Origin: Thioalkalivibrio sulfidiphilus HL-EbGr7
GTDB lineage: Bacteria; Pseudomonadota; Gammaproteobacteria; Ectothiorhodospirales; Ectothiorhodospiraceae
Assembly (NCBI RefSeq): GCF_000021985.1
Contig: NC_011901.1
Location: forward strand, 930,001 to 994,000
Direction of reading: 5' to 3'
Length of the DNA stretch: 64,000 bases
The notes under the pieces were generated by a model that did not search any database, was not told where the DNA came from, and saw only the letters and a program-made list of their open reading frames with translations. Of the stretch, positions 1 to 10,887 are shown one piece after another. Each line of letters starts with the position of its first letter. The first letter of the stretch is position 1. The position numbers and the translations under genes were made by a program.

Positions 1-1851
1 GATGCACTGCGGCACGTGCCCGGTGTTCATATCAAGCGGGAGGAGGAGTCCGCGGTGGTCGCCAACATCGGCATCCGCGGCCTGAGCGCGTCGGATTACA
101 AGACGCTGATTCTCGAGGATGGTGTGCCGGTGGCTCCCGGTCTGTTCGTTGGCAACGGGCGCTACTTTAACCCGCGCATCCAGCGCATGGAGGGGGTCGA
201 GGTGCTCAAGGGGCCTGCGGCAGTGCGTTACGGTCCGAATACCGTCGGTGGCGTGATCAATTACCTGACCAAGACGCCCGAGGACGGCGTGGTGGTCAGC
301 GGTCGTGTCGGTTCGCACAACCTGCGTGAATCCACCGTGGAACTCGGCGGCAGCGCACCCTCGGGTGACGCGATCATCGGCGCCGTGGTCACGTGGGCCG
401 AAAGCGATGGCTTCATGGACAAGGGTTACAGGATGTCCGATGTCATGGTCAAGGGCGGCATGGCCGTCGGCGAGGATCAGTGGATCGGCGTCAAGTTCAG
501 CCATTACAACAACGACGCCAACATCTCCTACCGGGGCCTGTTTCCTGATGCCTATGAGGCGGGGGCGAAGTTCAACCCGGCCCCCGATGACTACTTCCTG
601 ACGGAACGCCAGGCCTTCGACGTCAACCACGAATGGCAGATCAGCGATGCCGCACGCCTGAACACGGTCCTCTACTGGAGCCAGATGTATCGCGATTACT
701 GGCGCTTCGACCTGGTGGGCGGCAGTCCCACCACGGTGATCGATGGTCTGACCCAGTGGAACTACAGCGATTCGGTGACCGGCAACAACCGTGCATTCGA
801 ACGGGTGGGCATGGACTCCCGTCTGCGAGTGGATCATGGAGGCTTCGGCATGCGCAATGAAGCGGAGATTGGTCTGCGTTACATGGACGAGAGCATGATC
901 GATACGAGGGTGAGGGCCACCCGTGAGCAGCCCCGGCACGGGCTTGTCGACCGCAATGAAAAACAGACGGCCCAGAGTCTGGCCGTGTTTGCCGAGAACC
1001 GCTTCTTTGTCAACGACCGTCTGGCCATCACGCCGGGTCTGCGGGTCGAGACCTATGAGCAGCGTCGCGATGACCGGGTGAATAACGCCAATGACGGCAA
1101 GTCCAGCAATACCGAGTTGCTGCCCGGAGTCGGCGCCACGTTTCAGTTGAATCCCCAGGTCCAGTTCTATGGCGGCATCTACAGGGCGTTTGCGCCGCCG
1201 CTCAATAACCAGTCGATCGTCACGGGCGTGGACCAGAAGCTGGATGCCGAGCGGTCGACCAACGTGGAAGTGGGTGTGCGAGGACGTCAGGGCAATCTGC
1301 GGTATGAGATGACCGCCTTCCAGATGGATTTCAGCAATCAGGTCACCCCGGCGGTCAGTGGTGATCTGGCGAATGCCAACGCCGGCAGCACCCTGCACCG
1401 GGGGCTGGAGTTCATGCTGGGCTATGACTGGGCCAACGGGGTGTTCGTGGATGCCAACCTGACCTACATCCCAACCTCGGAATACCGCGAGGACAGGGGC
1501 AACGGCATCGACAAGGGTAATCGGCTCCCGTACTCCCCCGAACTGGTTGCCAATCTCAGCGTGGGCTACATCTCCGGCCCGCTCAAGACGGCCCTGTCCG
1601 GTAACTATGTGAGCGAGCAGTACGGAGATGGACAGAACTCGGTCGACTTCGTGCAGACCGGAGTCTGGGGTGGCCGCATGCCGAGTTACTACACCTTCGA
1701 CCTGACCGGCATGTACGACGTGAACGCCCGTCTCAGCGTCTTCGGTGCCGTGAAGAACCTCACCGATGAACGCTACATCGGTGGACTGCGCCAGGGTATC
1801 TACGTCGGTCCCGAACGGAGCTTCGAGGCCGGGGCCCGCTATCGGTTCTAG
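1..1851 (+). CDS. TonB-dependent outer-membrane receptor, 5' end outside the window
   Basis: This frame is open from the first base, so the signal peptide, the TonB box and the start of the plug domain lie upstream of the window; the GTG at 16 is probably internal. The first ~75 residues match a receptor plug (DALRHVPGV, then a VEVLKGPAAVRYGPNTVGGVI-type segment). The rest alternates like beta-barrel strands and ends in an aromatic C-terminus (AGARYRF) typical of Bam-inserted barrels. The protein would take up a ferric chelate or other large substrate with TonB/ExbBD energy. The overall look (plug plus 'NLTDERYIGGLRQGIYVGPE' near the end) suggests a FecA-like siderophore or citrate receptor, but the ligand cannot be read from sequence. 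A strong terminator follows the stop. Confidence 0.9.
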   Translation, partial: DALRHVPGVHIKREEESAVVANIGIRGLSASDYKTLILEDGVPVAPGLFVGNGRYFNPRIQRMEGVEVLKGPAAVRYGPNTVGGVINYLTKTPEDGVVVSGRVGSHNLRESTVELGGSAPSGDAIIGAVVTWAESDGFMDKGYRMSDVMVKGGMAVGEDQWIGVKFSHYNNDANISYRGLFPDAYEAGAKFNPAPDDYFLTERQAFDVNHEWQISDAARLNTVLYWSQMYRDYWRFDLVGGSPTTVIDGLTQWNYSDSVTGNNRAFERVGMDSRLRVDHGGFGMRNEAEIGLRYMDESMIDTRVRATREQPRHGLVDRNEKQTAQSLAVFAENRFFVNDRLAITPGLRVETYEQRRDDRVNNANDGKSSNTELLPGVGATFQLNPQVQFYGGIYRAFAPPLNNQSIVTGVDQKLDAERSTNVEVGVRGRQGNLRYEMTAFQMDFSNQVTPAVSGDLANANAGSTLHRGLEFMLGYDWANGVFVDANLTYIPTSEYREDRGNGIDKGNRLPYSPELVANLSVGYISGPLKTALSGNYVSEQYGDGQNSVDFVQTGVWGGRMPSYYTFDLTGMYDVNARLSVFGAVKNLTDERYIGGLRQGIYVGPERSFEAGARYRF

Positions 1852-1899
1852 CAACATGACTTTCTGAAGCCGTCTTCTCCGAGACCTTCTGTGGGTCTT

Positions 1900-1931
1900 G
1901 CCCGGGGTGTTGTTCAACCCCGGGCTTTTTT
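1900..1931 (+). terminator. Rho-independent terminator of the TonB receptor gene
   Basis: A perfect 9-bp G/C-rich stem (1900-1908 with 1917-1925), an 8-nt loop and a run of T (1926-1930) lie about 50 bp after the receptor stop codon. Confidence 0.9.
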
Positions 1932-1996
1932 ATGCCCCACGCTTTTCACTGGGTGCAGCGGGATGCGGCGCTCGCCGCCCGTTACGCGCGCTGGCA

Positions 1997-2010
1997 TTGA
2001 CCCTGGTCAT
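1997..2010 (+). promoter_or_regulatory. Possible FNR/Anr-like box upstream of the universal stress gene
   Basis: TTGACCCTGGTCAT resembles the FNR/Anr palindrome TTGAT-N4-ATCAA imperfectly. Anr control of usp genes is known in pseudomonads, so the match is worth noting, but its position relative to a clear -10 is not convincing. Confidence 0.25.
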
Positions 2011-2103
2011 TGCCATCTCGACCGGGTGATGCGTCCCGGGGGGTCATCGGCTATCCTGAGCACAGAACAAATATCCGCCCAATCATTCCGTCAGGAGCGT
2101 GAC

Positions 2104-2946
2104 ATGACCGATTCCCAATCCCCCCTGGGGCAGTTGCAGGACGTCCTGCTGGCCACCGACGCCTCCGAAAACAGCCAGGCCGCGGAGGCCGCTGCCCTGG
2201 AGCTGGCGTCGCGTGTGGGTGCGCGTCTGCATATCCTGCGCGTGGTGGTCACCACGCCCGAGCAGGCCGCTGAGATGCCCCGCTGGGTGGCGGAGGCGGG
2301 TGACGAGGCCAAGGCCTATATCGACGGCCTGAAGGAGCGTGCCGTGGCACAGGGCCTGAGCGCCGACACCTACGTGCGCACCAGCAGCGACCCCTATGGC
2401 GAGATCGCCGCCACGGCCCAGAAGCTCGGCTGCGGCCTGATCATGCTCGGCCGTCACGAGCGCAGCGAGTTCGCCCGCCTGCTCAAGGGCCAGACCATCA
2501 ACCGTCTCATGGAAAAGGCCCGGTGCAGCGTCATGATGCTGCCCGCGGGCACCACCCTGCCGACTGCGCGCATCCTCGTGGCCACCGACGGGTCCGAGTT
2601 CGGCGATGCGGCGGTGGCTGGCGCCGTCGATCTGGCCAGCCGTCTGCAACTGCCGCTCACCGCCGTGTCGGTCTATGCGCCGGGCTCCGCCGACGATGTC
2701 CATGCCCAGGCCTACGACGCCGTGGCCCGTGCCCAGGAGGCTGCGGGCAGTATCCCCTTCGACGGACGCACGCTGGAAGGCAAGCCCGCCGAGGCCATTC
2801 TGGAGGTGGCCGCGGAGACCGGTGCCGACCTGATCGTCCTCGGCAGCCTGGGCCGCAGTGGTCTGGGCCGGTTGTTCATGGGCTCCGTGGCCCAGAAGGT
2901 GGTCTCGGGCTCGCCCTGCGCCGTGTTGGTGACCATCCGTACCTGA
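2104..2946 (+). CDS. Tandem-domain universal stress protein (UspA family), 280 aa
   Basis: Two Usp folds lie in one chain (about residues 10-142 and 147-280). The second half keeps the ATP-binding pattern G-x2-G-x9-G-S (GSLGRSGLGRLFMGS). In the first half the second glycine of the pattern is glutamate (GRHERSEFARLLKGQ), so only the C-terminal domain is expected to bind nucleotide well. Tandem Usps are cytoplasmic stress and energy-limitation proteins. The ATG at 2104 was chosen because a good Shine-Dalgarno (CAGGAG) precedes it; the frame stays open further upstream but without a ribosome site. The gene stands alone between a terminator and the permease gene. Confidence 0.9.
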   Translation: MTDSQSPLGQLQDVLLATDASENSQAAEAAALELASRVGARLHILRVVVTTPEQAAEMPRWVAEAGDEAKAYIDGLKERAVAQGLSADTYVRTSSDPYGEIAATAQKLGCGLIMLGRHERSEFARLLKGQTINRLMEKARCSVMMLPAGTTLPTARILVATDGSEFGDAAVAGAVDLASRLQLPLTAVSVYAPGSADDVHAQAYDAVARAQEAAGSIPFDGRTLEGKPAEAILEVAAETGADLIVLGSLGRSGLGRLFMGSVAQKVVSGSPCAVLVTIRT

Positions 2947-2990
2947 GCCGTTCCATCCACTCGGCCGCTTCTCGGGCCTGAGGTACAGCC

Positions 2991-4835
2991 TTGAGCACGG
3001 ATCAATGGTTGCTGGCCGGGGTGCTGCTCGCCACCCTGGTGTTGTTCCTCTGGGGACGCTGGCGCCATGACGTGGTTGCGGTGGCGGCCCTGCTGGCGAG
3101 CGTCGCCCTAGGCCTGGTGCCTTCCGCCGAGGCCTTCTCCGGCTTTGCCCACCCCGCGGTGATCACCGTGGCCTGCGTGCTGGTCCTGAGCCACGGGCTG
3201 CAGACCTCCGGCGCCGTAGACGCGCTGGTGCGCCGGGTCATGCCCGGCGCCGCCGGTCCGACACTCACCATTGCCGTGCTCACGGGGCTCGGCGCCCTGC
3301 TGTCCGGTTTCATGAACAACGTGGGCGCGCTCGCCCTGCTCATCCCGGTGGCCCTGCAAGTGGCCGCGCGCATGGAGGTGGCGCCTGCACGGGTGCTCAT
3401 GCCGCTGGCCTTCGGCACCATCCTGGGCGGCATGATCACCCTGGTGGGTACGCCGCCCAACCTGATCGTCTCGGGATTTCGCGCCGAGGCGGGCCTGGGC
3501 CCCTTCGGCATGTTCGATTTCACCCCGGTGGGCCTGGCGGTGGCGGCCCTGGGCGTGCTGTTCGTGGCCCTGGTGGGCTGGCGCCTGGTGCCGGCCCGCA
3601 AGCCGGGTGCGGAAGGTTTCGAGACCGAGGCCTATCTCACCGAGGTGCGCGTGCACGAGGACAGCGAGCTGGCCGGACGCTGCCTGCGGGATGTGGACGA
3701 GAAACTCAGGGACCAGGATGCCCATGTGGTGAGCCTCGTGCGTCACGAGGTGCGCATGGTGGCGCCCCATCCGGGCCGCAGGATCCATGCTGGCGACATC
3801 CTGGTGATCCAGGCCGAGGCCGAGGCCCTGGCGGGGGTGCTGGGCAGTCTGGGGCTCAAGCTGGAAGAGGCCGTCGCGCCGGAGGAGGACGAAGGGGAGG
3901 CGGTCGAGATCGCCAGCACCTCGAAGCACGAGGTCAAGGCCAGTAAGGACCAGGAGGTCGAGGAGGAAGCACCCAGGGAGGACGAGATCGGCCTGGTGGA
4001 ACTGGCCGTCCTGCCCCAGTCCTCGGTGATCGGACGGACCCCCAGTGACATCCAGTTGCGCACCCGCTATGGCATCAACCTGCTGGCCATCTCCCGTCAG
4101 GGCCGGCGTTCCGCCACTCGCCTGCGGGCAACGCCCCTGCGCGCGGGGGACGTGCTGCTCATGCAGGGTTCGCCGGAAGCGATCTCGGAATTCGCCGCCA
4201 ACGCGGGTTGCGTGCCCCTGGCGGAGCGCGCGCTGACCATCCCGGATCGTCGCAAGGCGATCCTCGCCACGGGCATCATGGGCATGGCGGTGGCGGCGGC
4301 CACCCTGGGCGTGCCCGCCGCCCTGGCCTTTGCCGCCGGGGTGCTGCTGTCCCTGCTGGTGCGTACCGTCGCCCTGCGTCAGGTCTATCAGTCGGTGGAC
4401 TGGCCGGTGGTGGTGCTGCTGGCGGCGCTGATCCCCGTGGCCGGCGCCATGCAGGCCACCGGGCTTGCCGGCCTGGTCGCCCAGTTCATGGTGGACACCC
4501 TGGCCCAGGGCCACGTGATCGTCGCGCTGCTGCTGATCCTGGTGGTGACCATGATGCTCTCGGACCTGATGAACAACGCCGCCACGGCGGCAGTCATGTG
4601 TCCCATCGCCATCGGCATCGCCGGCCAGCTGGGGGTGAACGTGGATACCTTCCTGATGGCCGTGGCGGTGGGTGCCTCCTGCGCCTTCCTCACCCCTATC
4701 GGCCATCAGAACAACACCCTCATCCTGGGACCGGGCGGCCTGCGTTTCGGGGATTACTGGCGGTTGGGCCTGCCGCTGGAGGTACTGGTGGTGGCGGTGG
4801 CGGTGCCCATGCTTCTGATCGTCTGGCCGCTGTGA
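2991..4835 (+). CDS. SLC13/DASS-type anion permease with two internal RCK_C (TrkA-C) domains, 614 aa
   Basis: An N-terminal membrane half (residues 1-205) and a C-terminal half (420-614) each carry a permease motif: FMNNVGALALLIPV with GTPPNLIVSG, and DLMNNAATAAVMCPI with GHQNNTLILGPGG. Between them are two TrkA_C/RCK_C regulatory domains (about 215-290 and 335-410) joined by a very acidic, lysine-containing linker (about 295-330). This is the architecture of the sulfate/arsenite-like 'SLC13 plus RCK_C' permeases of the inner membrane. The substrate (sulfate, or another oxyanion or dicarboxylate) cannot be decided. The best start is a TTG at 2991 behind GAGGT, 44 bp after the Usp stop. Confidence 0.85.
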   Translation: MSTDQWLLAGVLLATLVLFLWGRWRHDVVAVAALLASVALGLVPSAEAFSGFAHPAVITVACVLVLSHGLQTSGAVDALVRRVMPGAAGPTLTIAVLTGLGALLSGFMNNVGALALLIPVALQVAARMEVAPARVLMPLAFGTILGGMITLVGTPPNLIVSGFRAEAGLGPFGMFDFTPVGLAVAALGVLFVALVGWRLVPARKPGAEGFETEAYLTEVRVHEDSELAGRCLRDVDEKLRDQDAHVVSLVRHEVRMVAPHPGRRIHAGDILVIQAEAEALAGVLGSLGLKLEEAVAPEEDEGEAVEIASTSKHEVKASKDQEVEEEAPREDEIGLVELAVLPQSSVIGRTPSDIQLRTRYGINLLAISRQGRRSATRLRATPLRAGDVLLMQGSPEAISEFAANAGCVPLAERALTIPDRRKAILATGIMGMAVAAATLGVPAALAFAAGVLLSLLVRTVALRQVYQSVDWPVVVLLAALIPVAGAMQATGLAGLVAQFMVDTLAQGHVIVALLLILVVTMMLSDLMNNAATAAVMCPIAIGIAGQLGVNVDTFLMAVAVGASCAFLTPIGHQNNTLILGPGGLRFGDYWRLGLPLEVLVVAVAVPMLLIVWPL

Positions 4836-4858
4836 GGCGTCAGGGGTGACGGGGGCAT

Positions 4859-4928
4859 CGCAGTCGGCCTGAAGGCCGACCTACGGGAGATGGTGGGCGG
4901 GCGTGGGTCGGCCTTCAGGCCGACTGCG
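4859..4928. repeat. Paired intergenic palindromes (REP/BIME-like)
   Basis: Two 26-nt arms (4859-4884 and 4903-4928) are inverted relative to each other with one mismatch, and each arm contains its own palindrome built on GTCGGCCT/AGGCCGAC. A second pair of the same design lies at 16808-16878. Confidence 0.8.
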
Positions 4929-4954
4929 CGGCTTTCCGAAGCCGGCCCAAACGC

Positions 4955-4985
4955 ACAAGGGGCGACCGTCTGGTCGCCCCTTGTT
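4955..4985. terminator. Terminator between convergent genes
   Basis: A perfect 13-bp stem (4955-4967 with 4972-4984) with a 4-nt loop lies between the convergent permease gene and the small minus-strand gene. The tail is only weakly T-rich on either strand, so it may act on both. Confidence 0.7.
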
Positions 4986-5019
4986 ATGTGTGGAATCAGG
5001 TCGCGCGCTGAAGAACGGC

Positions 5020-5439
5020 TCAGATGGCCACTTCCACGCTGCGCAGGGTGGCACCGGGGGTCTCGGTGGCCAGTCGGGCCTCCAGGCGATCCCGCAGCTG
5101 CTGGATCTGCTCGCGGGTCAGGACGGTGTCGTCGTCCGAGCGTTCGCGGGTCTCGGCATTGCGTGCGGATTCGGGTCGGCCGCGGGTCTCTTCCCGGGAC
5201 TGCTCCCGGGCCACGTCCAGCCGGGCCCGGCTGGCCAGCTCCGCGTCGTTGCGTCCGGGGCGGTTCTCGGCGTTAGCCTGTTCCTCGTTGCGCCGGCCGG
5301 CGGCACCCTGTTCCGGATCGGCCAGGGGGCGTGGGGATTCGGTGGGCACGGCGGTCGCACCGCCGCCGGGGCGGTCGGAGGGCGGCGGCCGGTTGGCCGG
5401 CACGCTGGGCGGGATGACGACCGGGGTGTCGATGATCAT
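5020..5439 (-). CDS. Hypothetical proline- and charge-rich protein, 139 aa
   Basis: The N-terminal ~60 residues are rich in Pro, Gly and Arg and look disordered (IPPSVPANRPPPSDRPGGG). Residues 60-105 are highly charged, and the C-terminal ~35 residues could form a helix (LTREQIQQLRDRLEARL). No family is recognised. It starts 13 bp after the small flagellar-like gene on the same strand, so the two are probably co-transcribed. Coding is supported by third-position GC bias and by the tidy spacing, not by a known domain. Confidence 0.6.
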   Translation of the reverse strand: MIIDTPVVIPPSVPANRPPPSDRPGGGATAVPTESPRPLADPEQGAAGRRNEEQANAENRPGRNDAELASRARLDVAREQSREETRGRPESARNAETRERSDDDTVLTREQIQQLRDRLEARLATETPGATLRSVEVAI

Positions 5440-5452
5440 GGCGGCGGGGGTG

Positions 5453-5689
5453 TCAGGCCTTCACGTCCAGCAGGGCGCCCAGCATGCGGTTCTCCGCCTG
5501 GAGGACCTTCACCGAGGCCTCGATCTGGGTGGAGTTCTGGATCTGGCCCACCAGGGGTTCCACCACGCTGGTGGTGGCCTCGCCATTGAGGCGATCGGCG
5601 CTGGCGATGTCGGCGGCGTTGCGCTGCAGACCCTCCATGCCGCGCTGGATGCCGTTCAGAGCGAAACCCGCTGCGGGGGTGATGGCCAT
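5453..5689 (-). CDS. Small flagellar rod/hook-like protein, 78 aa
   Basis: The sequence resembles only the two conserved ends of flagellar axial proteins (FlgB/C/E/G). The N-terminal helix (ALNGIQRGMEGLQRNAADIA) has the usual 'A..G...' spacing and N-A-x-x-I-A, and the C-terminal helix has KVLQAENRMLGALLDVKA. The central domain is missing. Short proteins like this are common near unrelated genes in Proteobacteria, often annotated 'flagellar basal body rod C-terminal domain protein'; their role is unknown. No other flagellar gene is visible in the window. The start is the ATG at 5689. Confidence 0.7.
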   Translation of the reverse strand: MAITPAAGFALNGIQRGMEGLQRNAADIASADRLNGEATTSVVEPLVGQIQNSTQIEASVKVLQAENRMLGALLDVKA

Positions 5690-5827
5690 GGGGAAACTCC
5701 CGAAACCTTTGGACTCAGACTCAATTCTAGAACACGTGGGACTCCCGGCGCAGCAAAACCCGACCTTGTGGTGGGGTTAAGCGACCGTCCGTCCGGGTTT
5801 TCCGGGGTTTGTGTCTTCAAGTAATGC

Positions 5828-5944
5828 AAAAGCCTCACCGCGAAGGACGCCAAGGGATGCGCGAGGGGCACGAAGGAATGCCCTTGAACAGAGATACCTT
5901 TGCGTCCTTGGCGATATCCTTCGCGTCCTTTGCGGTGAGGCTTT
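5828..5944. repeat. Iteron hairpin (GCGAAGGACGCCAAGG flavour)
   Basis: The left arm (from 5828) contains AAAGCCTCACCGC and repeats of the type CGAAGGACGCCAAGG. The right arm (to 5944) returns the complement, ending GCGGTGAGGCTTT. It is one of ten such hairpins in the window and lies between two minus-strand genes. Confidence 0.75.
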
Positions 5945-5966
5945 CCTTCCAGACTTCCAAACCCCG

Positions 5967-7047
5967 TCAAAGCAAATCCAGCACCCGTTCCAGGGCGCCG
6001 ACCTGGTGGTCTAGCCAGCGGCGGGCGGCCTGCGCCTGGCGGCGTGCCTGTGCCAGGTCGCCGAGCAGGGCCTCCGCCCGGGCGGCCAGGGTCTCGACGC
6101 TGTCGGCCTGAGCCACCACGCCGGCCTGGAGCGCGGCACGGGCCAGGGGGTCACGGCTGCCATGGGGGCCCAGCAGCACGGGAACCTCGCCCAGCAGGGG
6201 GGTGATCAGGTCCGGGGCCTGCATCTCTGCCACCAGGCTGCCGCCGGGGATGATCAGATCGGCGCAGGGGTAGAGGGCAGTGCGGGTGTCGGCGTCCTCC
6301 ACGTAGTAGACCCGGTTCTTGCGCGGCACGTAGGAGGTCATCAACCGGTTGTGACGAATGATGGGCAGGCTGTACTTGATGGCGTCCCGGTAGACGGGCT
6401 CGTGGCGGGCCGGGTCCCGGGGCGCCAGGATCATGATGGCGGTCTGCCGGCGCAGCAGTTCGAACAGCACGCCGAAGGCCACCGCCTCCTCGCCGGGGCC
6501 GGTGTCCGGCACGTAGAACACCCGGTGCTCCCGTTCCCGGTATTCCCTGAAGCGTTCGCACAGGTCTTCGCTGCGCTCCGGCAGTTCGGGCAGTGCGTCA
6601 AGGCTCGCGGTGGGGTCGCCGGTGAGGTGGGCCCCGGGCAGCAGCCCCGCCGCGGCTTCGTCGGACACGGTGACCAGCCGGCAGCCGGTTCCGGCCACCT
6701 CGCTGCTGCGGACATTGAGCCACACGCGGTCGGCAGGGCCGGTGGACACCAGGTCGAAGCGATTGTCCGCATCGCCCAGCACGATCAGGCGGGCGGCCTT
6801 GAGCCGCTCCAGGCGTTTGCGGTCTGCGCCGTGTTCACGGGGCAGGTGCACGTGGGGGCGGGCACCCTGGTAGGGGGTCTCACCCACCACGCCCAGGGCC
6901 AGGGGACCGAAGCGGGACGCCAGGGCGTTCAGCAGGGTCTCCGCCGCTTCCAGGTCCGGGGGCCGTGCCCAGCACCAGGGGGCGCCCTACCAGTTCAGCG
7001 GGGACGCGGCCGGCGCTGAACAGTCCTGCGAGTCTGGCGATGGGCAT
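5967..7047 (-). pseudogene. Kdo transferase (WaaA/KdtA)-like glycosyltransferase, frameshifted near its N-terminus
   Basis: The main frame (5967 to about 6960) encodes a GT-B-type C-terminal half similar to 3-deoxy-D-manno-octulosonate transferases: a nucleotide-sugar loop around RDPARHEP, YYVEDADTRTALYPCADLIIPGGSL and GPHGSRDP. The start ATG at 7047 (MPIARLAGLFSAGRVPAEL) is in another frame. The two join cleanly if one base is removed from the G run at 6958-6962 (C on the coding strand), giving about 359 aa with GTAPDLEAAETLL across the junction. WaaA is normally ~425 aa, so the product is also short. Either a true 1-bp insertion or a homopolymer sequencing error explains it. Assignment to the WaaA family is moderate, because no strict catalytic residue was verified. 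Confidence 0.6.
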
Positions 7048-7108
7048 GGCAGGCCGCTCCTGGTGGCAATCGAAAGCGCGCAAGTATAGCCCGGGGTCCG
7101 GGCCGGGA

Positions 7109-7369
7109 TTAACCCGCATATCTCACCGGTCGGACACCGGCGAGCGTGCAACAGGCTGAAACGTAAGTGGAATACACTGAAATGGTCGGCAACCTCAGCA
7201 GACAGTCTGTTCCCGCCGGTGTCCTATCGCGGTTCAGGTTCGTCTTCGCGCCCGTAGGCTTGCTCTTCACTCAACCCATAGCTATTGCTATGGGTTTCGC
7301 TCCAGAACGGCGCCTACAGACACGAATCCTTCGCCTGCTCCCGCGATCCCGGTGAGATATGCGGGTTAA
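7109..7369. mobile_element. MITE-like element A
   Basis: A 261-bp segment is bounded by 21-bp perfect inverted repeats (7109-7129 and 7349-7369) that begin TTAACCCGC and contain CCCGCATATCTCACC. Each end includes a TA, as expected for a TA-duplicating (IS630/Tc1-type) element. The interior has further stem-loops (for example around 7275-7297) and no credible gene. It fills the gap between the waaA-like gene and pgi. Confidence 0.7.
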
Positions 7370-7388
7370 CCCGGCTCCCGCAGGGTGA

Positions 7389-9041
<1,653 letters not shown>

Positions 9042-9069
9042 GATTCCTGACTCGTTTCGCATGGGTAAA

Positions 9070-9181
9070 AGCATTCAGCGCAAAGACGCGAAGACGCAGA
9101 GAACGCAAAGATGCTTGAGAGGTTTTTATACATGACTTTCTTCGCGTGCTTTGCGTCTCTGCGCCTTTGCGTTGAAGCGCT
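9070..9181. repeat. Iteron hairpin (GCAAAGACGCAGAG flavour)
   Basis: It lies between zwf and pgi. The left arm carries repeated GCGCAAAGACGCGAAGACGC-type words. The right arm has the complement (CTTTGCGTCTCTGCGCCTTT), giving a long imperfect hairpin with an AT-rich centre. It uses the same words as 42471-42562. Confidence 0.8.
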
Positions 9182-9185
9182 TGAT

Positions 9186-10667
9186 TTAATCCGCATCCAC
9201 TGAATCCCGCCAGCGCTGGTCGTCGCGGTCGAACAGGCGGTTGGCCTCCTGGGGGCCCCAGCTGCCGGCGGGGTAGGTGTGGATGAAGTCGCGCTCCACG
9301 GACCAGAGCTTGAGCACCGGGTCCACCACCCGCCAGGCCCATTCCACCTCGTCGTAGCGCAGGAATAAAGCGTGGTCGCCGTCGATCACGTCCAGCAGCA
9401 GGGCCTCGTAGGCGTCGAGCTTCACCTCGTCGGCGCGGCAGTAGCTCGCGTCCAGCTGGGTGGTGCGGGAGCGCATTTCCAGGCCGGTCTGCTTGACCTG
9501 TAACTCGATGCGCAGGCACTCGTCCGGCTGGATGCCCATGAGGATCCAGTTGGGCTTGAGGCTCTCGATGGCGGTCTCGCGGAACAGCTGCTGGGGCGGG
9601 TGCTTGAAGCGGATGCTGACCATGGAGCTGTTGCGCTCCATGGCCTTGCCGGTGCGCAGGTAGAAGGGCACGTTGCGCCAGCGCCAGTTGTCGATGTAGA
9701 GCTTGAGCGCCGCGAAGGTCTCGGTGGTGCTGTTGGCCGGCACGGCCTTCTCCTCCAGGTAGCCTGGCAGCTTCTCGCCGCCCCGCTGTCCCCGGGTGTA
9801 CTGGGCGCGGAAGGCGTGGGCATGCACGGCGCTCTGGGGGATGGGGCGGATGGAGCGCAGCACCTTCACCTTCTCGTCGCGCAGGGCCTCGCCGTCCAGC
9901 AGTGCTGGCGGCTCCATGGCCACCAGGGTGAGCATCTGCAGCAGGTGGCTCTGGATCATGTCGCGCAGGGCGCCGGCACCGTCGTAGTAATCGGCGCGCC
10001 CCTCGATGCCCCGGGCCTCGGCGTGGGAGATCTGCACGTGGTCGATGTAGTTGCGGTTCCACAGGGGTTCCAGCAGCAGGTTGGCGAAGCGGAACACCAG
10101 GATGTTCTGGATGGTGCCCTTGCCCAGGTAGTGGTCGATGCGAAAGATCTGCTCCTCGGTGAAATGCCGGTGCAGCCGGTCGTCCAGGATCTGCGCGCTC
10201 TCCAGGTCGTAGCCGAAGGGCTTTTCCACCACCAGGCGGCGCCAGCCGTTGGTCTGCTTGTGCAGGCCCACCTTGGCCAGATTCGCGCTCACGGTGCCGA
10301 ACTCCGCCGGGCGGATGGCCATGTAGAAGATCACGTTCTCCGGCAGTTCGGTGCTGTGCTCGATGCGCTCGCGCAGGGCCTGGTAGGTGGCCTTGTCGTT
10401 GAGATCGCCGGGGCTGAAATAGAGGCGTTGGCGAAAGCGCTTGAACACCGCTTTGTCCAGACCGCCGTTGCGCGCCCGCGGGGCGAGTGTGTCTTCCACC
10501 TCGCGGCGCCAGGCCTCGTCATCCCAGTCGCGCCGGCCCACGCCCAGCACCACCGCCTTGTCCGGCAGCCGGCCCGCCTCTTCCAGGTGATACAGGGCGG
10601 GCAGCAGCTTGTTCTGGGCCAGGTTGCCCGTGGCGCCGAAGATCACGAAGGTGCAGGCGTCGGTCAT
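9186..10667 (-). CDS. zwf: Glucose-6-phosphate 1-dehydrogenase, 493 aa
   Basis: It oxidises glucose 6-phosphate to 6-phosphogluconolactone with NAD(P)+. The N-terminal Rossmann motif is [18 protein letters not shown], the catalytic segment is [13 protein letters not shown], and EKPFG is present. The length matches E. coli Zwf (491 aa). It follows gnd and precedes pgi on the same strand. No 6-phosphogluconolactonase gene is seen in the window. The ATG at 10667 is the only reasonable start. Confidence 0.97.
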   Translation of the reverse strand: MTDACTFVIFGATGNLAQNKLLPALYHLEEAGRLPDKAVVLGVGRRDWDDEAWRREVEDTLAPRARNGGLDKAVFKRFRQRLYFSPGDLNDKATYQALRERIEHSTELPENVIFYMAIRPAEFGTVSANLAKVGLHKQTNGWRRLVVEKPFGYDLESAQILDDRLHRHFTEEQIFRIDHYLGKGTIQNILVFRFANLLLEPLWNRNYIDHVQISHAEARGIEGRADYYDGAGALRDMIQSHLLQMLTLVAMEPPALLDGEALRDEKVKVLRSIRPIPQSAVHAHAFRAQYTRGQRGGEKLPGYLEEKAVPANSTTETFAALKLYIDNWRWRNVPFYLRTGKAMERNSSMVSIRFKHPPQQLFRETAIESLKPNWILMGIQPDECLRIELQVKQTGLEMRSRTTQLDASYCRADEVKLDAYEALLLDVIDGDHALFLRYDEVEWAWRVVDPVLKLWSVERDFIHTYPAGSWGPQEANRLFDRDDQRWRDSVDAD

Positions 10668-10723
10668 GGTCCGAATTCCGTGGTCACATCGTCGGAGTTG
10701 ATCGTGGTGAGCTGGTGGCGCTG

Positions 10724-10860
10724 ATAAAAAGACAGAACCTCGACAGGATTGACAGGATTCTCAGGAAGAACAGGAATCTGTGAATGGCCTGCGGTCATCC
10801 ACCGATTTGCCGATCTTGTAAATCCTGAAAAATCCTGTTCATCCTGTCCATTGTTTTGGT
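10724..10860. repeat. Iteron hairpin (GACAGGATT flavour)
   Basis: This is the gap between gnd and zwf. The left arm has two to three copies of GACAGGATT-like words plus GAACAGGAAT. The right arm has AAATCCTGAAAAATCCTGTTC and CATCCTGTCC split across its length. The middle (~10780-10815) is unrelated spacer. Confidence 0.75.
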
Positions 10861-10887
10861 TGTGACTCGAGGGGAGAGATTGCCGCG

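Noticed and set aside
7167-7355. 62-aa open frame inside MITE-like element A
   Set aside because: It overlaps inverted repeats, has no ribosome site and no family resemblance.
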